Part shown: piece after piece, positions 28,005-37,545 of the stretch | How positions within the stretch are numbered: position 1 is the stretch's first letter | Layout of the letters: each line of letters begins with the position of its first letter | Assembly (NCBI RefSeq): GCF_008710155.1 | Contig: NZ_VYPZ01000006.1 | Coordinates: 166,077 to 230,076 of the forward strand | From: Sphingobium limneticum | GTDB taxonomy: Bacteria; Pseudomonadota; Alphaproteobacteria; Sphingomonadales; Sphingomonadaceae | Length of the DNA stretch: 64,000 nucleotides | Reading direction: 5' to 3' | Program-made: the position numbers and the translations under genes | The notes under the pieces: generated by a model | The model's input: only the letters and a program-made list of their open reading frames with translations | What the model was told of the DNA's origin: nothing | The model's database searches: none

Positions 28005-29237
28005 ATGAGCAACTATCAGTCCGATCTCCTACGCCTGCTGGAAACACGCGGCTACATCCACCAGATGACCGATGCGGAGGGGCTTGACGCCCTTGCCGGC
28101 AAGCAGGTGGTGCCGGGCTATATCGGCTTCGATCCGACCGCGCCGTCGCTGCATGTCGGGCATCTGGTGTCGATCATGATGCTGCGCCAGTTGCAGAAGG
28201 CGGGCCACAAGCCCATCATCCTGATGGGCGGCGGCACCGGCAAGATCGGCGATCCCAGCTTCAAGGACGAAGCGCGCAAGCTGCTGACGACCGATATCAT
28301 CGCGGACAATGTCGCGAGCATCAAGCGCGTGTTCGAACGCTTCCTGACCTTCGCGCCTGAAGGTGAAGAGGGCGGTCCGACCGACGCGATCATGCTCGAC
28401 AATGCCGAATGGCTCGACCGCCTGGAGTATATCCCCTTCCTGCGCGACATCGGCCAGCATTTCTCGGTCAACCGGATGCTGAGCTTCGATTCGGTCAAGA
28501 CACGGCTCGACCGCGAACAGTCGCTCAGCTTCCTCGAATTCAACTATATGATCCTCCAGGCCTATGATTTTCTGGAGCTGTCGCGCCGCTCGGCCTGCCG
28601 CCTGCAAATGGGTGGCTCGGACCAGTGGGGCAATATCGTCAACGGCGTTGAACTCGCACGCCGCGTCGATGGGCAACAGGTGTTCGGCCTCACCACGCCT
28701 TTGCTCACCAATGCCGACGGCACGAAGATGGGCAAGACCGTTGGCGGCGCCGTCTGGCTGAATGAAGATCAGCTTTCGCATTACGACTATTGGCAATTCT
28801 GGCGGAACACCGCCGACGCCGACGTCGCCAATCGCCTGCGCCTCTTCACCGACCTGCCGATGGACGAGGTGAACCGCCTCGCCGCGCTGGAAGGCGCGGA
28901 GATCAACGAGGCGAAGAAGATCCTCGCCAACGAAGCCACCGCGCTCTGCCGTGGGCTCGACGCCGCGCAGGCTTCGGCCGAAACCGCGCGGCTGACCTTC
29001 GAGGAAGGCGCGTCGGACGCCAACCTGCCGACCGTCAGCCTGGGCGCCGAAGGCCTGACCGTGGTGCAGGCCGTCACGGGCCTGGGCTTTGCGACGTCGA
29101 ACAAGGAAGTGCGCCGCAAGCTGGGCGAAAATGCGATCAAGCTGAATGGCGAGGTCGTCACCGATCCCGCCGCGACGCTCAAGGCCGGCGACAAGCTCAG
29201 CTTCGGCGCGAAGAAGCATGGCCTGATCGTCACCTGA
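28005..29237 (+). CDS. tyrS: Tyrosyl-tRNA synthetase
   Basis: Charges tRNA-Tyr. It has 410 aa, the TyrRS-Z/bacterial type. The class I HIGH-like motif is in [14 protein letters not shown], at about 43-56. [14 protein letters not shown] binds [19 protein letters not shown] binds tyrosine, and the KMSKS-like motif is [17 protein letters not shown]-terminal S4 RNA-binding domain from about 345 includes [21 protein letters not shown] chose the ATG at 28005; the longer frame from 27876 would add 43 residues with no family support. It is transcribed divergently from the prephenate dehydrogenase gene with about 240 bp between. Confidence 0.97.
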   Translation: MSNYQSDLLRLLETRGYIHQMTDAEGLDALAGKQVVPGYIGFDPTAPSLHVGHLVSIMMLRQLQKAGHKPIILMGGGTGKIGDPSFKDEARKLLTTDIIADNVASIKRVFERFLTFAPEGEEGGPTDAIMLDNAEWLDRLEYIPFLRDIGQHFSVNRMLSFDSVKTRLDREQSLSFLEFNYMILQAYDFLELSRRSACRLQMGGSDQWGNIVNGVELARRVDGQQVFGLTTPLLTNADGTKMGKTVGGAVWLNEDQLSHYDYWQFWRNTADADVANRLRLFTDLPMDEVNRLAALEGAEINEAKKILANEATALCRGLDAAQASAETARLTFEEGASDANLPTVSLGAEGLTVVQAVTGLGFATSNKEVRRKLGENAIKLNGEVVTDPAATLKAGDKLSFGAKKHGLIVT

Positions 29238-29322
29238 CCACAGAATCGGGAAAGAGCGTTAGCCGGCGGTTAACGCTCTTCTTTGGTAAAGCCTCCATTT
29301 TCGAAGGCGTAGAGGATGGACC

Positions 29323-29673
29323 ATGTCCGTCTTCGCCAATCTCGGCCACGTCCTGCGCTCCCGCGACCCTGGGGTCGATCAGCGGCGCGCGGCGCGCGAT
29401 CTGGTCGATATGCTCAGCCACATCACGACCGGTGGCCGCACCCATGGCATCCGGATCATCAATATCTCCGCGCTCGGCCTGATGTGCCGCAGCGACAGCA
29501 GCTTCATGGCGCACGAACAGGTCAGCGTCTGGCTGCCGATCGTGAAGGACTATGCGGCCGAAATCCGCTGGGTCGAGGATGGCCGGCTCGGCATGGAATT
29601 TCTGGAGCCGATCACGCCGCAAATCTACGACGCGATGCTCGGCCTCATCCCGCCGCGCCGGACGGCATGGTGA
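29323..29673 (+). CDS. PilZ domain protein
   Basis: A 116-aa single-domain PilZ protein, which typically binds cyclic di-GMP and changes partner activity. The binding residues are visible as QRRAARDLVD (the RxxxR motif at about 21-25) and IINISALGLMCRS (the D/NxSxxG motif at about 45-50). It is consistent with cytosolic location and has no extra domain. It follows tyrS by 85 bases and overlaps the convergent mscS gene by 29 bases. Regulation by c-di-GMP is inferred; an EAL-domain phosphodiesterase is encoded at 39169. Confidence 0.8.
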   Translation: MSVFANLGHVLRSRDPGVDQRRAARDLVDMLSHITTGGRTHGIRIINISALGLMCRSDSSFMAHEQVSVWLPIVKDYAAEIRWVEDGRLGMEFLEPITPQIYDAMLGLIPPRRTAW

Positions 29674-30736
29674 TGAGCGGGCTGGTCAAGCCCCCCTCCG
29701 CCTCCAGTTTTTGACGTCCGCGGACCAGCGCTTCAGGCATTTCCGTACGCAGGAATGTCAGCATCGCCTCCCGCACCTCGCAGCGCAGGTCGAACGCGAT
29801 GCCCGCATTGCGCGCCGATAACAACCCGCGCAGTTCCAGCGCATCGGCGCGATGATCCGTCACTTGCAGGATCGCGACCCGCCCGTCCCAGCGCCCGTTC
29901 GCCTTCACCGCCTCGACGAAGCGCGTGCGGATCCGCTCGATATCGGCGGTCGGATCGACATAGAGGAACACCGTGCCCAGCAGGTCCGACGTCTTGGTGG
30001 TCCAGTTCTGGAACGGCTTCTCCAGAAAATAGGATACAGGCACCACCATCCGCCGATCGTCCCAGATACGCACGATGACATAGGTCAGCTTGATCTCCTC
30101 GATCCGCCCCCATTCGCCTTCGATGATGACGACATCGTCCAGCCGGATCGGTTCGGAAAAGGCCATCTGGATGCCCGCGATCAGATTTTTGAGCGCCGGT
30201 TGCGCGGCCGCGCCCACCGCCAAAGCCGCCAGACCCGCCGATGCCATCAACGACACGCCGATCGTCCGCACACCCGGAATGGCGATCAGCATCATCGCGA
30301 TCACCAGGAAACCGACGATACATTGGCATATGCGATAGAGGATGCTGATCTTCGTCCGCCGCCGCCGGGCTTTCAGATTATCCTCGACACTGATGTCGGC
30401 GCGCACCTCCAGCATCGCCTTGCCCGCGCGCATCAGGCGGAACACCAGCCAGCCGACCAGCCATGCGAAGACCATCCGCCCGCCGATCGACCATATATCC
30501 TCGGTGCGCGGCGCCAGGTCTAGCGACTTGAATCCCGCCCCCAGCGCCAGCAACACCACCAGCCAGCGCGTCGGCTGAAAGATGGCGGGCAACAGCACCG
30601 GCTCGATCTTGGAATGTTTCGCGACCCGCAGCGCGATCCAGTAAAGCGCCCAATGGATCAGGAACGCGGCAGCCACCGAAATGGCGATCGACATCACCGC
30701 CATCGGCGTGATGTGGGTCAGGCTGATATCGGTCAT
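29645..30736 (-). CDS. Mechanosensitive ion channel (MscS family)
   Basis: A 363-aa inner-membrane channel that opens on osmotic downshock. Several hydrophobic segments at about 15-35, 55-75, 85-100 and 130-170 come first. The pore helix ASAGLAALAVGAAAQPALKN, with Ala/Gly packing, follows, then the beta domain VIIEGEWGRIEEIKLTYVIV and RMVVPVSYFLEKPFQNW. It resembles the MscS-Ynai/YbiO-type core with extra N-terminal helices. It overlaps the convergent PilZ gene by 29 bases. The start ATG at 30736 suits the family, and there is no other partner on this strand. Confidence 0.9.
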   Translation of the reverse strand: MTDISLTHITPMAVMSIAISVAAAFLIHWALYWIALRVAKHSKIEPVLLPAIFQPTRWLVVLLALGAGFKSLDLAPRTEDIWSIGGRMVFAWLVGWLVFRLMRAGKAMLEVRADISVEDNLKARRRRTKISILYRICQCIVGFLVIAMMLIAIPGVRTIGVSLMASAGLAALAVGAAAQPALKNLIAGIQMAFSEPIRLDDVVIIEGEWGRIEEIKLTYVIVRIWDDRRMVVPVSYFLEKPFQNWTTKTSDLLGTVFLYVDPTADIERIRTRFVEAVKANGRWDGRVAILQVTDHRADALELRGLLSARNAGIAFDLRCEVREAMLTFLRTEMPEALVRGRQKLEAEGGLTSPLITMPSGAAG

Positions 30737-30818
30737 GCCAGGGGCAACGCAGGCGCGCCGCAGTTTGTTTCGCAGGTGCGAGATGTTTTTGGGAGGGGGC
30801 AGAAACGCCGGTTTTTAT

Positions 30819-30981
30819 CCCTCTCCCCAAGGGGGAGAGGGCTGCGCAGACTTGGCAGCGTGCTGCCTAGTCGGAGCTGGGTGAGGGGGTCAGCGCCCCA
30901 TCGAACGCACGCGCCCCCTCATCCAACTCCGCCTAGCCGCTACGCGAAGGCTCCATATCCTTCTCCATCAAGGGGAGAAGG
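30819..30981. repeat. Gene-less inverted repeat pair, GGGTGAGG-tail family
   Basis: Left hairpin CCCTCTCCCCAAGGGGGAGA (30819-30841) and right hairpin CTTCTCCATCAAGGGGAGAA (30959-30981) flank inner tails GGAGCTGGGTGAGGGGG and CCCCCTCATCCAACTCCG, which are near-perfect inverted copies. The plan is the same as in DUF559 unit B, but with no gene between. It lies between two divergent-downstream ends (mscS and recG are both minus strand), so it is intergenic. Confidence 0.85.
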
Positions 30982-30986
30982 AAAAA

Positions 30987-33050
30987 TCACCCCCCCCTGA
31001 GCAACCCCACAGCCGCATCCTTCTCGAACAGATAGAGGCACGTCCGCGCCGCCTGCCCCCGCGCACTGTCGAGGCCACCGTCCCGCTCGATCAGCAGATG
31101 CGCGTCATCCCGCGCACTATCCACCAGTGCGGCGACATGCTCTGGCGTCGCGACCTTCAGTTCCGCCTCGCCCGACTGGCGCGTACCCAGCACCTCGCCC
31201 GCGCCGCGCAGCTTCAGATCCTCTTCTGCGATGCGGAACCCGTCATTCGTCTCCCGCATCAGCGCCAGCCGCGCCCGCGACGTTTCGCCCAGCGCATTGC
31301 CGCGCAGCAGCAGGCAGGTAGACGGCTTGTCACCACGCCCCACCCGCCCGCGCAACTGGTGCAACTGCGCCAGCCCGAACCGGTCCGCACCCTCGATGAT
31401 GATCAGGCTGCTGTTGGGCACGTCCACGCCCACTTCGATCACCGTGGTCGCCACCAATATCTGCGTCCGATTGGCCGAAAAGGCCTCCATCGCCGCGTCC
31501 TTGTCCGGTCCCTTCATGCGACCATGGACCAGCCCGACCCGCTCCCCGAACCGCGCCCGCAGCGACTCCGCGCGCATTTCCGCCGCCGCCTGATCGCTCG
31601 TCTCGCTTTCCTCGACCAGCGGGCACACCCAATAGGCCTGCCCCCCGCCCTCGACATGGCGGGCCAGCGCCTCCACCACCTCGTCCAGCCGGGTGGCGGC
31701 CATCACCAACGTCTGGATCGGCTGGCGCCCCGGCGGCATTTCGTCCAGTCGCGACACTTCCATCTCGCCATAATAGGTCAGCGTCAGCGTGCGCGGGATC
31801 GGCGTCGCCGTCATCACCAGCAGGTGCGGCGATCGCTCCGCCTTGCTCGCCAGCATCATCCGCTGCGCCACGCCGAAGCGATGCTGTTCGTCGATCACCG
31901 CCAGACCCAGCGCCTTATATTGCACCGCTTCCTGAAAAATGGCGTGCGTGCCGACGAGGATGTCGATGCTCCCATCCGCCAGCCCCATCAGCGTCGCTTC
32001 GCGCACCTTGCCCTTCTCGCGCCCGGTCAGGATCGCAATCTCGATCGGCAGGCCCGACGCCATTTTCCGCAGCGTCTCATAATGTTGCCGCGCGAGGATT
32101 TCGGTCGGCGCCAGCATCGCGCCCTGCATCCCGGCCTCGACCGCATTCAGCAGCGCCATCAGCGCCACCAAAGTCTTGCCCGACCCGACATCGCCCTGAA
32201 GCAGGCGCAGCATCGGCGTCGCCTGCGCCATGTCGCCGTCAATCTCGCCGATCGACCGCCGCTGCGCGCCCGTCGGCGCAAAGGGCAGTTTCAGCATATC
32301 GCGCAACCGCCCGTCGCCCTGTATCGACACGCCGCGCCGCCGCCGCGACGATTGCCGCACCAGCATCAGCGCCAGCTGCCCCGCGAAAATCTCGTCATAG
32401 GCCAGCCGCTCGCGCGCCTTGGCGTCCGACGGATCGGCATGGACCCGCCCCAGCGCCTCCCGCCACGCGGGCCAGCCCTTGCGCGCCAGCAGGCTCGGCT
32501 CGATCCATTCCGGCAATTCCGGCGCCCGCGTCAGCGCCTGCGCCGCGATATCCCGCATCCGGTTGTTGGTCAGCCCTTCGGACAGGCCATAGACCGATTC
32601 GCGCGCCGGCACCGTGTCCGCTTCTTCGGGCGGCAGCACATAGTCGGGATGCACCATCTGGAGATTGTCGCCATAGGCCTCCAGCTTGCCGGACACGAAT
32701 TTGGGTTCGTTGAGTGGCAACAGCTTGCGCGGCCAGCCGCTATTCTTCCCGAAATAGACGAGGGATACGACATTCGCCCTTTTGTCGATCGCCTGCACCC
32801 GGAAAGGGGCGCGCGGGCTGCTGCTCGCCTTATAATCCACCGGCGTCAGTATCGTGCCGATCACCCGCCCCGCGTCGGCCATGTCCAGTTCGTCGGTCAG
32901 GTGCCGGTCCACCCAGCTGACCGGGATATGGAAGGCGACATCGACCGCGCGCGCCAGCCCCAGCCGCTCCAGCGGACGGGCAAGCGCGGGGCCGATCCCC
33001 TTGAACAGGGATATTTCGGCAAAGAGCGGATTGAGAATATCGGGTCGCAT
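30987..33050 (-). CDS. recG: ATP-dependent DNA helicase RecG
   Basis: Remodels stalled replication forks and branches Holliday junctions. It has 687 aa. The N-terminal wedge/OB region (MADAGRVIGTILTPVDYKAS) precedes the SF2 helicase domains. Walker A is LLQGDVGSGKTLVALMAL at about 285, the DExH motif is VIDEQHRFGVAQRM, and motif III follows in MTATPIPRTLTL. The second domain has LVATTVIEVGVDVPNSSLII and QLRGRVGRGDKPSTCLLL. The C-terminal DLKLRGAGEVLGTRQSG is characteristic of RecG and Mfd. The ATG at 33050 is divergent from sdhE with 86 bp between. Confidence 0.97.
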   Translation of the reverse strand: MRPDILNPLFAEISLFKGIGPALARPLERLGLARAVDVAFHIPVSWVDRHLTDELDMADAGRVIGTILTPVDYKASSSPRAPFRVQAIDKRANVVSLVYFGKNSGWPRKLLPLNEPKFVSGKLEAYGDNLQMVHPDYVLPPEEADTVPARESVYGLSEGLTNNRMRDIAAQALTRAPELPEWIEPSLLARKGWPAWREALGRVHADPSDAKARERLAYDEIFAGQLALMLVRQSSRRRRGVSIQGDGRLRDMLKLPFAPTGAQRRSIGEIDGDMAQATPMLRLLQGDVGSGKTLVALMALLNAVEAGMQGAMLAPTEILARQHYETLRKMASGLPIEIAILTGREKGKVREATLMGLADGSIDILVGTHAIFQEAVQYKALGLAVIDEQHRFGVAQRMMLASKAERSPHLLVMTATPIPRTLTLTYYGEMEVSRLDEMPPGRQPIQTLVMAATRLDEVVEALARHVEGGGQAYWVCPLVEESETSDQAAAEMRAESLRARFGERVGLVHGRMKGPDKDAAMEAFSANRTQILVATTVIEVGVDVPNSSLIIIEGADRFGLAQLHQLRGRVGRGDKPSTCLLLRGNALGETSRARLALMRETNDGFRIAEEDLKLRGAGEVLGTRQSGEAELKVATPEHVAALVDSARDDAHLLIERDGGLDSARGQAARTCLYLFEKDAAVGLLRGG

Positions 33051-33136
33051 GGCTATCTGCTGCGCTCTAACCTAGCCGGGGCAGTCATACAAATCCCCGA
33101 TCGGCCATTTTGCCATGCCCGCAAAAGGAACAAATT

Positions 33137-33403
33137 GTGAACGACAATCCCCAGATGCGCCGCATCAAATTCCGGGCCTGGCATCGCGGCACGCGGGAAG
33201 CGGACTATACGGTCGGCGGTTTCTTCGAACGCTATTACACGACATGGAACCCGGAAGAAATCGCCTGGTTCGAACGGTTCATGGAGGAGCAGGATGCCGA
33301 CATCATCGGCTGGGCGCTCGGCACCATCCCCGTTCCCGAAGAATGGAAAGGCCCGATGATGGACAAGTTCCTGAAACTCGATTTCGTGAAGATCGAAAAT
33401 TGA
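33137..33403 (+). CDS. sdhE: Succinate dehydrogenase flavinylation factor SdhE
   Basis: A small factor that helps attach FAD covalently to the SdhA flavoprotein subunit. It has 88 aa. The family signature is RRIKFRAWHRGTREADYTVG (RGxxE with the key Gly and Arg) then EIAWFERFMEEQDADIIGWA, the four-helix bundle. I chose the GTG at 33137 because AAGGAA lies 7 bases upstream; an ORF start at 33110 is not supported. It is between recG (divergent) and mfd (downstream, 137 bases after a repeat). This sdhE-mfd order recurs in related alphaproteobacteria. Confidence 0.88.
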   Translation: MNDNPQMRRIKFRAWHRGTREADYTVGGFFERYYTTWNPEEIAWFERFMEEQDADIIGWALGTIPVPEEWKGPMMDKFLKLDFVKIEN

Positions 33404-33408
33404 CACAT

Positions 33409-33522
33409 CCTCCCCTGCAAGGGGAGGTGACAGGGCGCAGCCCTGACGGAGGGGTAGCAACCTCTCGATAGCGTGACACCCCTCCACCGCCTGCGGCGGT
33501 CCCCCTCCCCTTGCAGGGGAGG
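33409..33522. repeat. Gene-less inverted repeat pair before mfd
   Basis: Left hairpin CCTCCCCTGCAAGGGGAGG (33409-33427) and right hairpin CCTCCCCTTGCAGGGGAGG (33504-33522) are inverted copies. Inner complementary tails are GACGGAGGGGT and CACCCCTCCACCG. It lies between sdhE and mfd, 19 bases from the mfd start, and could form part of the mfd leader. Confidence 0.85.
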
Positions 33523-33540
33523 AATGATGAGCGAAATGAT

Positions 33541-36500
33541 ATGACCGATCTCCAGAAAATCCTGAAGGCGAAGGCGCCGCTCACTCTGTCGGGCGTGCCC
33601 GCCGGTTTCCAGCCCTGGTTGCTGGCCGACATCGCCCGCGCGGCCGGCGCTGCGGGTGGCCGCGCCGTCTTCATCGCATCGGACGAGCAGTTGATGCGCG
33701 CCGTCGCGGACACGGCGCATTATTTCGCGCCGGAGATCGAAATCATCGAAATCCCCGCCTGGGACTGCCTGCCCTACGATCGCGCCAGCCCCTCGCTCCG
33801 CGCCGCGTCCGCCCGACTCGCGGGCCTCCACGCCTTGCAGGCCAAGCCCAAAGGCCCGCAACTGGTCGTCACCACGCTGGCCGCCATGACCCAGCGCACC
33901 CTGACGCCCTTCCGCGTCCGCCAACTGGTCGCCAAACTCGCGCCCAAGGAACGGATCGCCATCCAGAAGCTGGCCGAAATGCTGCAAGCGAACGGCTATG
34001 TCCGCACCGACACGGTGCATGACCGGGGCGAATTCGCCATTCGCGGCGGCATCGTCGATCTCTTCCCCGGCGGCGAGGAGATGCCGCTGCGCCTCGACTT
34101 CTTCGGTGACGAGATCGAGACGGTCCGCCGCTTCGACCCGTCCGACCAGCGCACGATCGAGAATGTCGACGGCTTCACCCTCCTTCCCGCGTCGGAAGCC
34201 CTGCTGGACGAAGACACGATCAAGCGCTTCCGTGGCCGCTACCGCGAAACATTCGGCGCGACCGCGACCGGCGACCCGCTCTATCAGGCGGTCAGCGACG
34301 GCCGGCGTCTGGCCGGCATGGAACATTGGCTGCCTCTGTTCGAGGAAAAGCTGGTTCCCCTGACCGATCACCTCGGCGAAGGCACCGTCCTCATCCGCGA
34401 CCATGGCGTCGCCGGCGCAGCGGAAAGCCGGTTCGAGGCGATCCGCGATTATCACGCCAACCGCGTGCAGGCGAAATCGTCCGATCCCGGCTCCTATCGC
34501 CCGCTAAAGCCCGACGCCCTTTACCTGAACGCCGCCGAATGGGACGCCGCCGTCGCGACGCTCCCCATGCACGGCACGACCCCCTTCCACGAACCGGACA
34601 GCGCGACCGTCCTCGACTTCAGCGTCGATGGCCCCCGCGATTTCGCCCCCGAACGCGCACAGAACACGAACATCTACGAAGCGGTCGGCAAGCACATCGC
34701 CGCCCTGCGCCGCGACAAGAAGAAGGTCGTGATCGCCAGCTATTCCGGCGGCGCGCGTGAGCGCCTCTCCGGCCTGCTCGCCGACCATGGCGTCGCCCGC
34801 CTCGCCGCCGCCGACAACTGGCAGGAAGCATTGGGCACCGCCGCCAATGGCAGCGTGACGCTCACCGTCCTGCCGCTCGACCATGGCTTCACCGCGCCCG
34901 ACGTCGCCGTCCTCACCGAACAGGATATGCTGGGCGACCGCCTCGTCCGCCGCGCCAAGCGCAAGAAAAGCGCCGACGCCTTCCTTCAGGAACTGGCCAC
35001 CCTCTCGCCCGGCGACCTCGTCGTCCATATGGATCACGGTATCGGCCGCTATGAAGGGCTGACCCAGATCCCGGTGGCGAAGGCTCCGCATGATTGCGTG
35101 GCGCTCACCTATGCCGGCGGCGACAAACTGTACGTCCCGGTCGAAAATCTCGAAGTCCTGTCCCGCTACGGCTCCGAAAACGAAGGCGTCAGCCTCGACA
35201 AGCTGGGCGGCGAAGCCTGGCAGCGGCGCAAGGCGAAGATGAAGGAGCGAATCCGCGAAATCGCGGGCGAACTCCTGAAAACCGCCGCCGAACGCGCCCT
35301 GCGCGCCGCCACCGTCGCTGAACCCGATCAGGCTGGCTATCCCGCCTTCGTCGACCGCTTCCCCTATCAGGAAACCGAGGATCAGGACCGTGCCATTACC
35401 GATGTCGTAGAGGATCTGGGATCGGGCAAGCCGATGGACCGCCTCGTCTGCGGCGACGTCGGCTTCGGCAAGACCGAGGTTGCTTTGCGCGCCGCTTTCG
35501 TCGCGGCGATGGCGGGGATGCAGGTCGTGGTCATCTGCCCCACCACACTCCTTGCGCGCCAGCACCACATGAATTTCGAGGAGCGCTTCCGCGGCTTCCC
35601 CGTCAATATCGGCCGCCTCTCCCGCCTCGTCCCCGACAAGGAAGCGAAGGCGACCAAGGCGGGCCTGGCCGACGGCACGATCGACATCGTGGTCGGCACC
35701 CATGCCCTGCTGGCCAAGGGGCTGGAGTTCAAGCGCCTCGGCCTCGTCATCGTGGACGAAGAACAGCGTTTCGGCGTTACCCACAAGGAACGGCTGAAGT
35801 CCCTCAAAACCGACGTCCATGTCCTGACGCTAACCGCCACGCCGATCCCGCGCACGCTGCAAATGGCGATGTCGGGCCTGCGCGAACTCTCCGTCATACA
35901 AACCCCGCCGGTCGATCGCCTGGCGGTGCGCACCTACATCATGCCTTGGGACGGCGTGGTGATCCGCGAAGCCCTGCTGCGCGAACATTATCGCGGCGGT
36001 CAGAGCTTCTTCGTCGTGCCCCGCATCGCCGACCTCACCGAAGTCGAGGAGTTCCTGCGCACCGAAGTCCCCGAAATCAAACCCATCGTCGCCCATGGCC
36101 AGATGAGCGCCACCGATGTCGAGGAACGCATGTCCGCTTTCTACGACAAGCGTTACGATGTCCTCCTGTCCACCACGATCGTGGAATCCGGCCTCGACAT
36201 TCCCAGCGCCAACACGCTCATCATCCACCGCGCCGACCGCTTCGGTCTCGCCCAACTCTATCAGCTGCGCGGCCGCGTGGGCCGGTCGAAGACGCGCGCC
36301 TATGCCTATTTCACCACGCCGGCCAACCGCATCATCACCGAAACGGCGGAAAAGCGGCTCAAGGTCTTGTCCGACCTCGACACGCTGGGCGCGGGCTTCC
36401 AGCTGGCCTCCCACGATCTCGACATTCGTGGCGCGGGCAACCTCGTCGGCGACGAACAATCGGGCCATATCAAGGAAGTCGGCTTCGAACTCTATCAGTC

Positions 36501-37014
36501 GATGCTGGAGGAGGCGATCATGGACGCCAAGGCTGGCGGCGTCGGTATCGAGCGCCGCAGCGACAGCTTCTCGCCCCAGATCAGCGTCGATGCGCCCATC
36601 CTCATCCCGGACGATTATGTCCCCGACCTTGACCTCCGCATGGGTCTCTATCGCCGCATCAACGAACTGGAAGACCGCAACGGCCTCGAATCCTTTGCCG
36701 CCGAACTGATCGACCGTTTCGGCAAGCTGCCGCTGCCGACGCAAAATCTGCTCAAGATCATAGAGATCAAGCAAAACTGCCTGATCGCCAACATCTCGAA
36801 GATCGATGTGGGACCGAAGGGCGCGCTGGTCAGCTTCTTCGAGGATCGCTTCCCCAAGCCGGCCGGCCTCGTCGCCTATGTCCAGAAACTCAACGGCGTC
36901 GCCCGCCTGCGCCCCGACAGCAAGATCGTCGTCGAACGCGCCTGGCCCGACCCACAGGCCCGCCTCAACGGCGCGCTGCAATTGTCGAAGGGGCTGATGA
37001 AGGCAGCAGGGTAA
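33541..37014 (+). CDS. mfd: Transcription-repair coupling factor Mfd
   Basis: Removes RNA polymerase stalled at lesions and recruits UvrA. It has 1157 aa. The UvrB-homology domains come first (ADTAHYFAPEIEIIEIPAWD, then GGIVDLFPGGEE). The RNA-polymerase-interaction domain has PGDLVVHMDHGIGRYEG. The SF2 translocase has Walker A in CGDVGFGKTEVALRAA, the DEEQ box in IVDEEQRFGVTHKE, and motif VI in LYQLRGRVGRSKTRAYAY. The TRG motif region is ASHDLDIRGAGNLVG. The C-terminal domain covers ELIDRFGKLPLPTQNLLK. The ATG at 33541 fits the family; a longer frame starts 10 codons earlier inside the repeat. Confidence 0.98.
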   Translation: MTDLQKILKAKAPLTLSGVPAGFQPWLLADIARAAGAAGGRAVFIASDEQLMRAVADTAHYFAPEIEIIEIPAWDCLPYDRASPSLRAASARLAGLHALQAKPKGPQLVVTTLAAMTQRTLTPFRVRQLVAKLAPKERIAIQKLAEMLQANGYVRTDTVHDRGEFAIRGGIVDLFPGGEEMPLRLDFFGDEIETVRRFDPSDQRTIENVDGFTLLPASEALLDEDTIKRFRGRYRETFGATATGDPLYQAVSDGRRLAGMEHWLPLFEEKLVPLTDHLGEGTVLIRDHGVAGAAESRFEAIRDYHANRVQAKSSDPGSYRPLKPDALYLNAAEWDAAVATLPMHGTTPFHEPDSATVLDFSVDGPRDFAPERAQNTNIYEAVGKHIAALRRDKKKVVIASYSGGARERLSGLLADHGVARLAAADNWQEALGTAANGSVTLTVLPLDHGFTAPDVAVLTEQDMLGDRLVRRAKRKKSADAFLQELATLSPGDLVVHMDHGIGRYEGLTQIPVAKAPHDCVALTYAGGDKLYVPVENLEVLSRYGSENEGVSLDKLGGEAWQRRKAKMKERIREIAGELLKTAAERALRAATVAEPDQAGYPAFVDRFPYQETEDQDRAITDVVEDLGSGKPMDRLVCGDVGFGKTEVALRAAFVAAMAGMQVVVICPTTLLARQHHMNFEERFRGFPVNIGRLSRLVPDKEAKATKAGLADGTIDIVVGTHALLAKGLEFKRLGLVIVDEEQRFGVTHKERLKSLKTDVHVLTLTATPIPRTLQMAMSGLRELSVIQTPPVDRLAVRTYIMPWDGVVIREALLREHYRGGQSFFVVPRIADLTEVEEFLRTEVPEIKPIVAHGQMSATDVEERMSAFYDKRYDVLLSTTIVESGLDIPSANTLIIHRADRFGLAQLYQLRGRVGRSKTRAYAYFTTPANRIITETAEKRLKVLSDLDTLGAGFQLASHDLDIRGAGNLVGDEQSGHIKEVGFELYQSMLEEAIMDAKAGGVGIERRSDSFSPQISVDAPILIPDDYVPDLDLRMGLYRRINELEDRNGLESFAAELIDRFGKLPLPTQNLLKIIEIKQNCLIANISKIDVGPKGALVSFFEDRFPKPAGLVAYVQKLNGVARLRPDSKIVVERAWPDPQARLNGALQLSKGLMKAAG

Positions 37015-37545
37015 CAACTGACAATGGCGTGAACCTACATCTCTGTTCCCCGGCGCAGGCCGGGGTCCAGCTCCACGGTCTGAACTGGCCCCCGGCCTGC
37101 GCCGGGGAACGCTCCCTATGAGGCAAGCCCATATATCTGAGCGCAGCGATCTTCCTCTGTCCTACTCGACATTTCTCTGATCTATCCTGCCGGATGGACC
37201 AGCCCCGCCATAGCCCCGGCCCGACCCGCCGCCCCAGCCAAAGCCGTGACTTGCCTGTGACCTATCCGGCGCGCAGATGCCGCGTTCCGATGATCCAACC
37301 GACGCCTCGATGCCGCACCACAGACGCATCGCCGTCGCACACCCGTCGCACTTGCCCCGAGAAACCGCAAAAACACTGGCCCAGCGACACTGTGAACTTC
37401 GCCGGTGACGCGCCATGATGACCTTCCGATCCGACCCTCATGTCGCCATTCCTCATCGTCGGGAAACGCGACAGCAACAGTGGAAATCTAAATCCTGCCA
37501 TGACGACCGGGCGGCAAAGTCCGGCGTCGCAGCAGGAGAATGAAT
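37015..37545. other. Long intergenic stretch after mfd
   Basis: About 530 bases without a supported gene. It starts with an inverted repeat pair (37045-37110, listed separately). The rest is GC-rich, with several short frames on both strands; none has a ribosome site, family motif or good codon pattern. A 43-codon frame beginning MPRSDDPTD at about 37277 is the best of them but is unconvincing. AGGAGAATGAAT at 37529-37540 is the ribosome site of the next gene. The promoter for the exported-protein pair is probably here. Confidence 0.5.
37045..37110. repeat. Inverted repeat pair (CCCCGGC-GCCGGGG family)
   Basis: Arms GTTCCCCGGCGCAGGCCGGG (37045 onward) and its inverted copy ending at 37110 match except for one position. 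It is the same family as 18431-18496 and 25595-25661, and lies 30 bases after the mfd stop. Confidence 0.85.

Noticed and set aside
31098..33140. A 680-codon frame antisense to recG
   Set aside because: It is rich in Arg, Gln and His with no domain, and recG motifs are complete on the minus strand.
37194..37418. A 74-codon gene in the stretch after mfd
   Set aside because: No ribosome site, Pro/Arg/Ser-rich composition typical of out-of-frame GC-rich DNA, and an equally long frame on the other strand.
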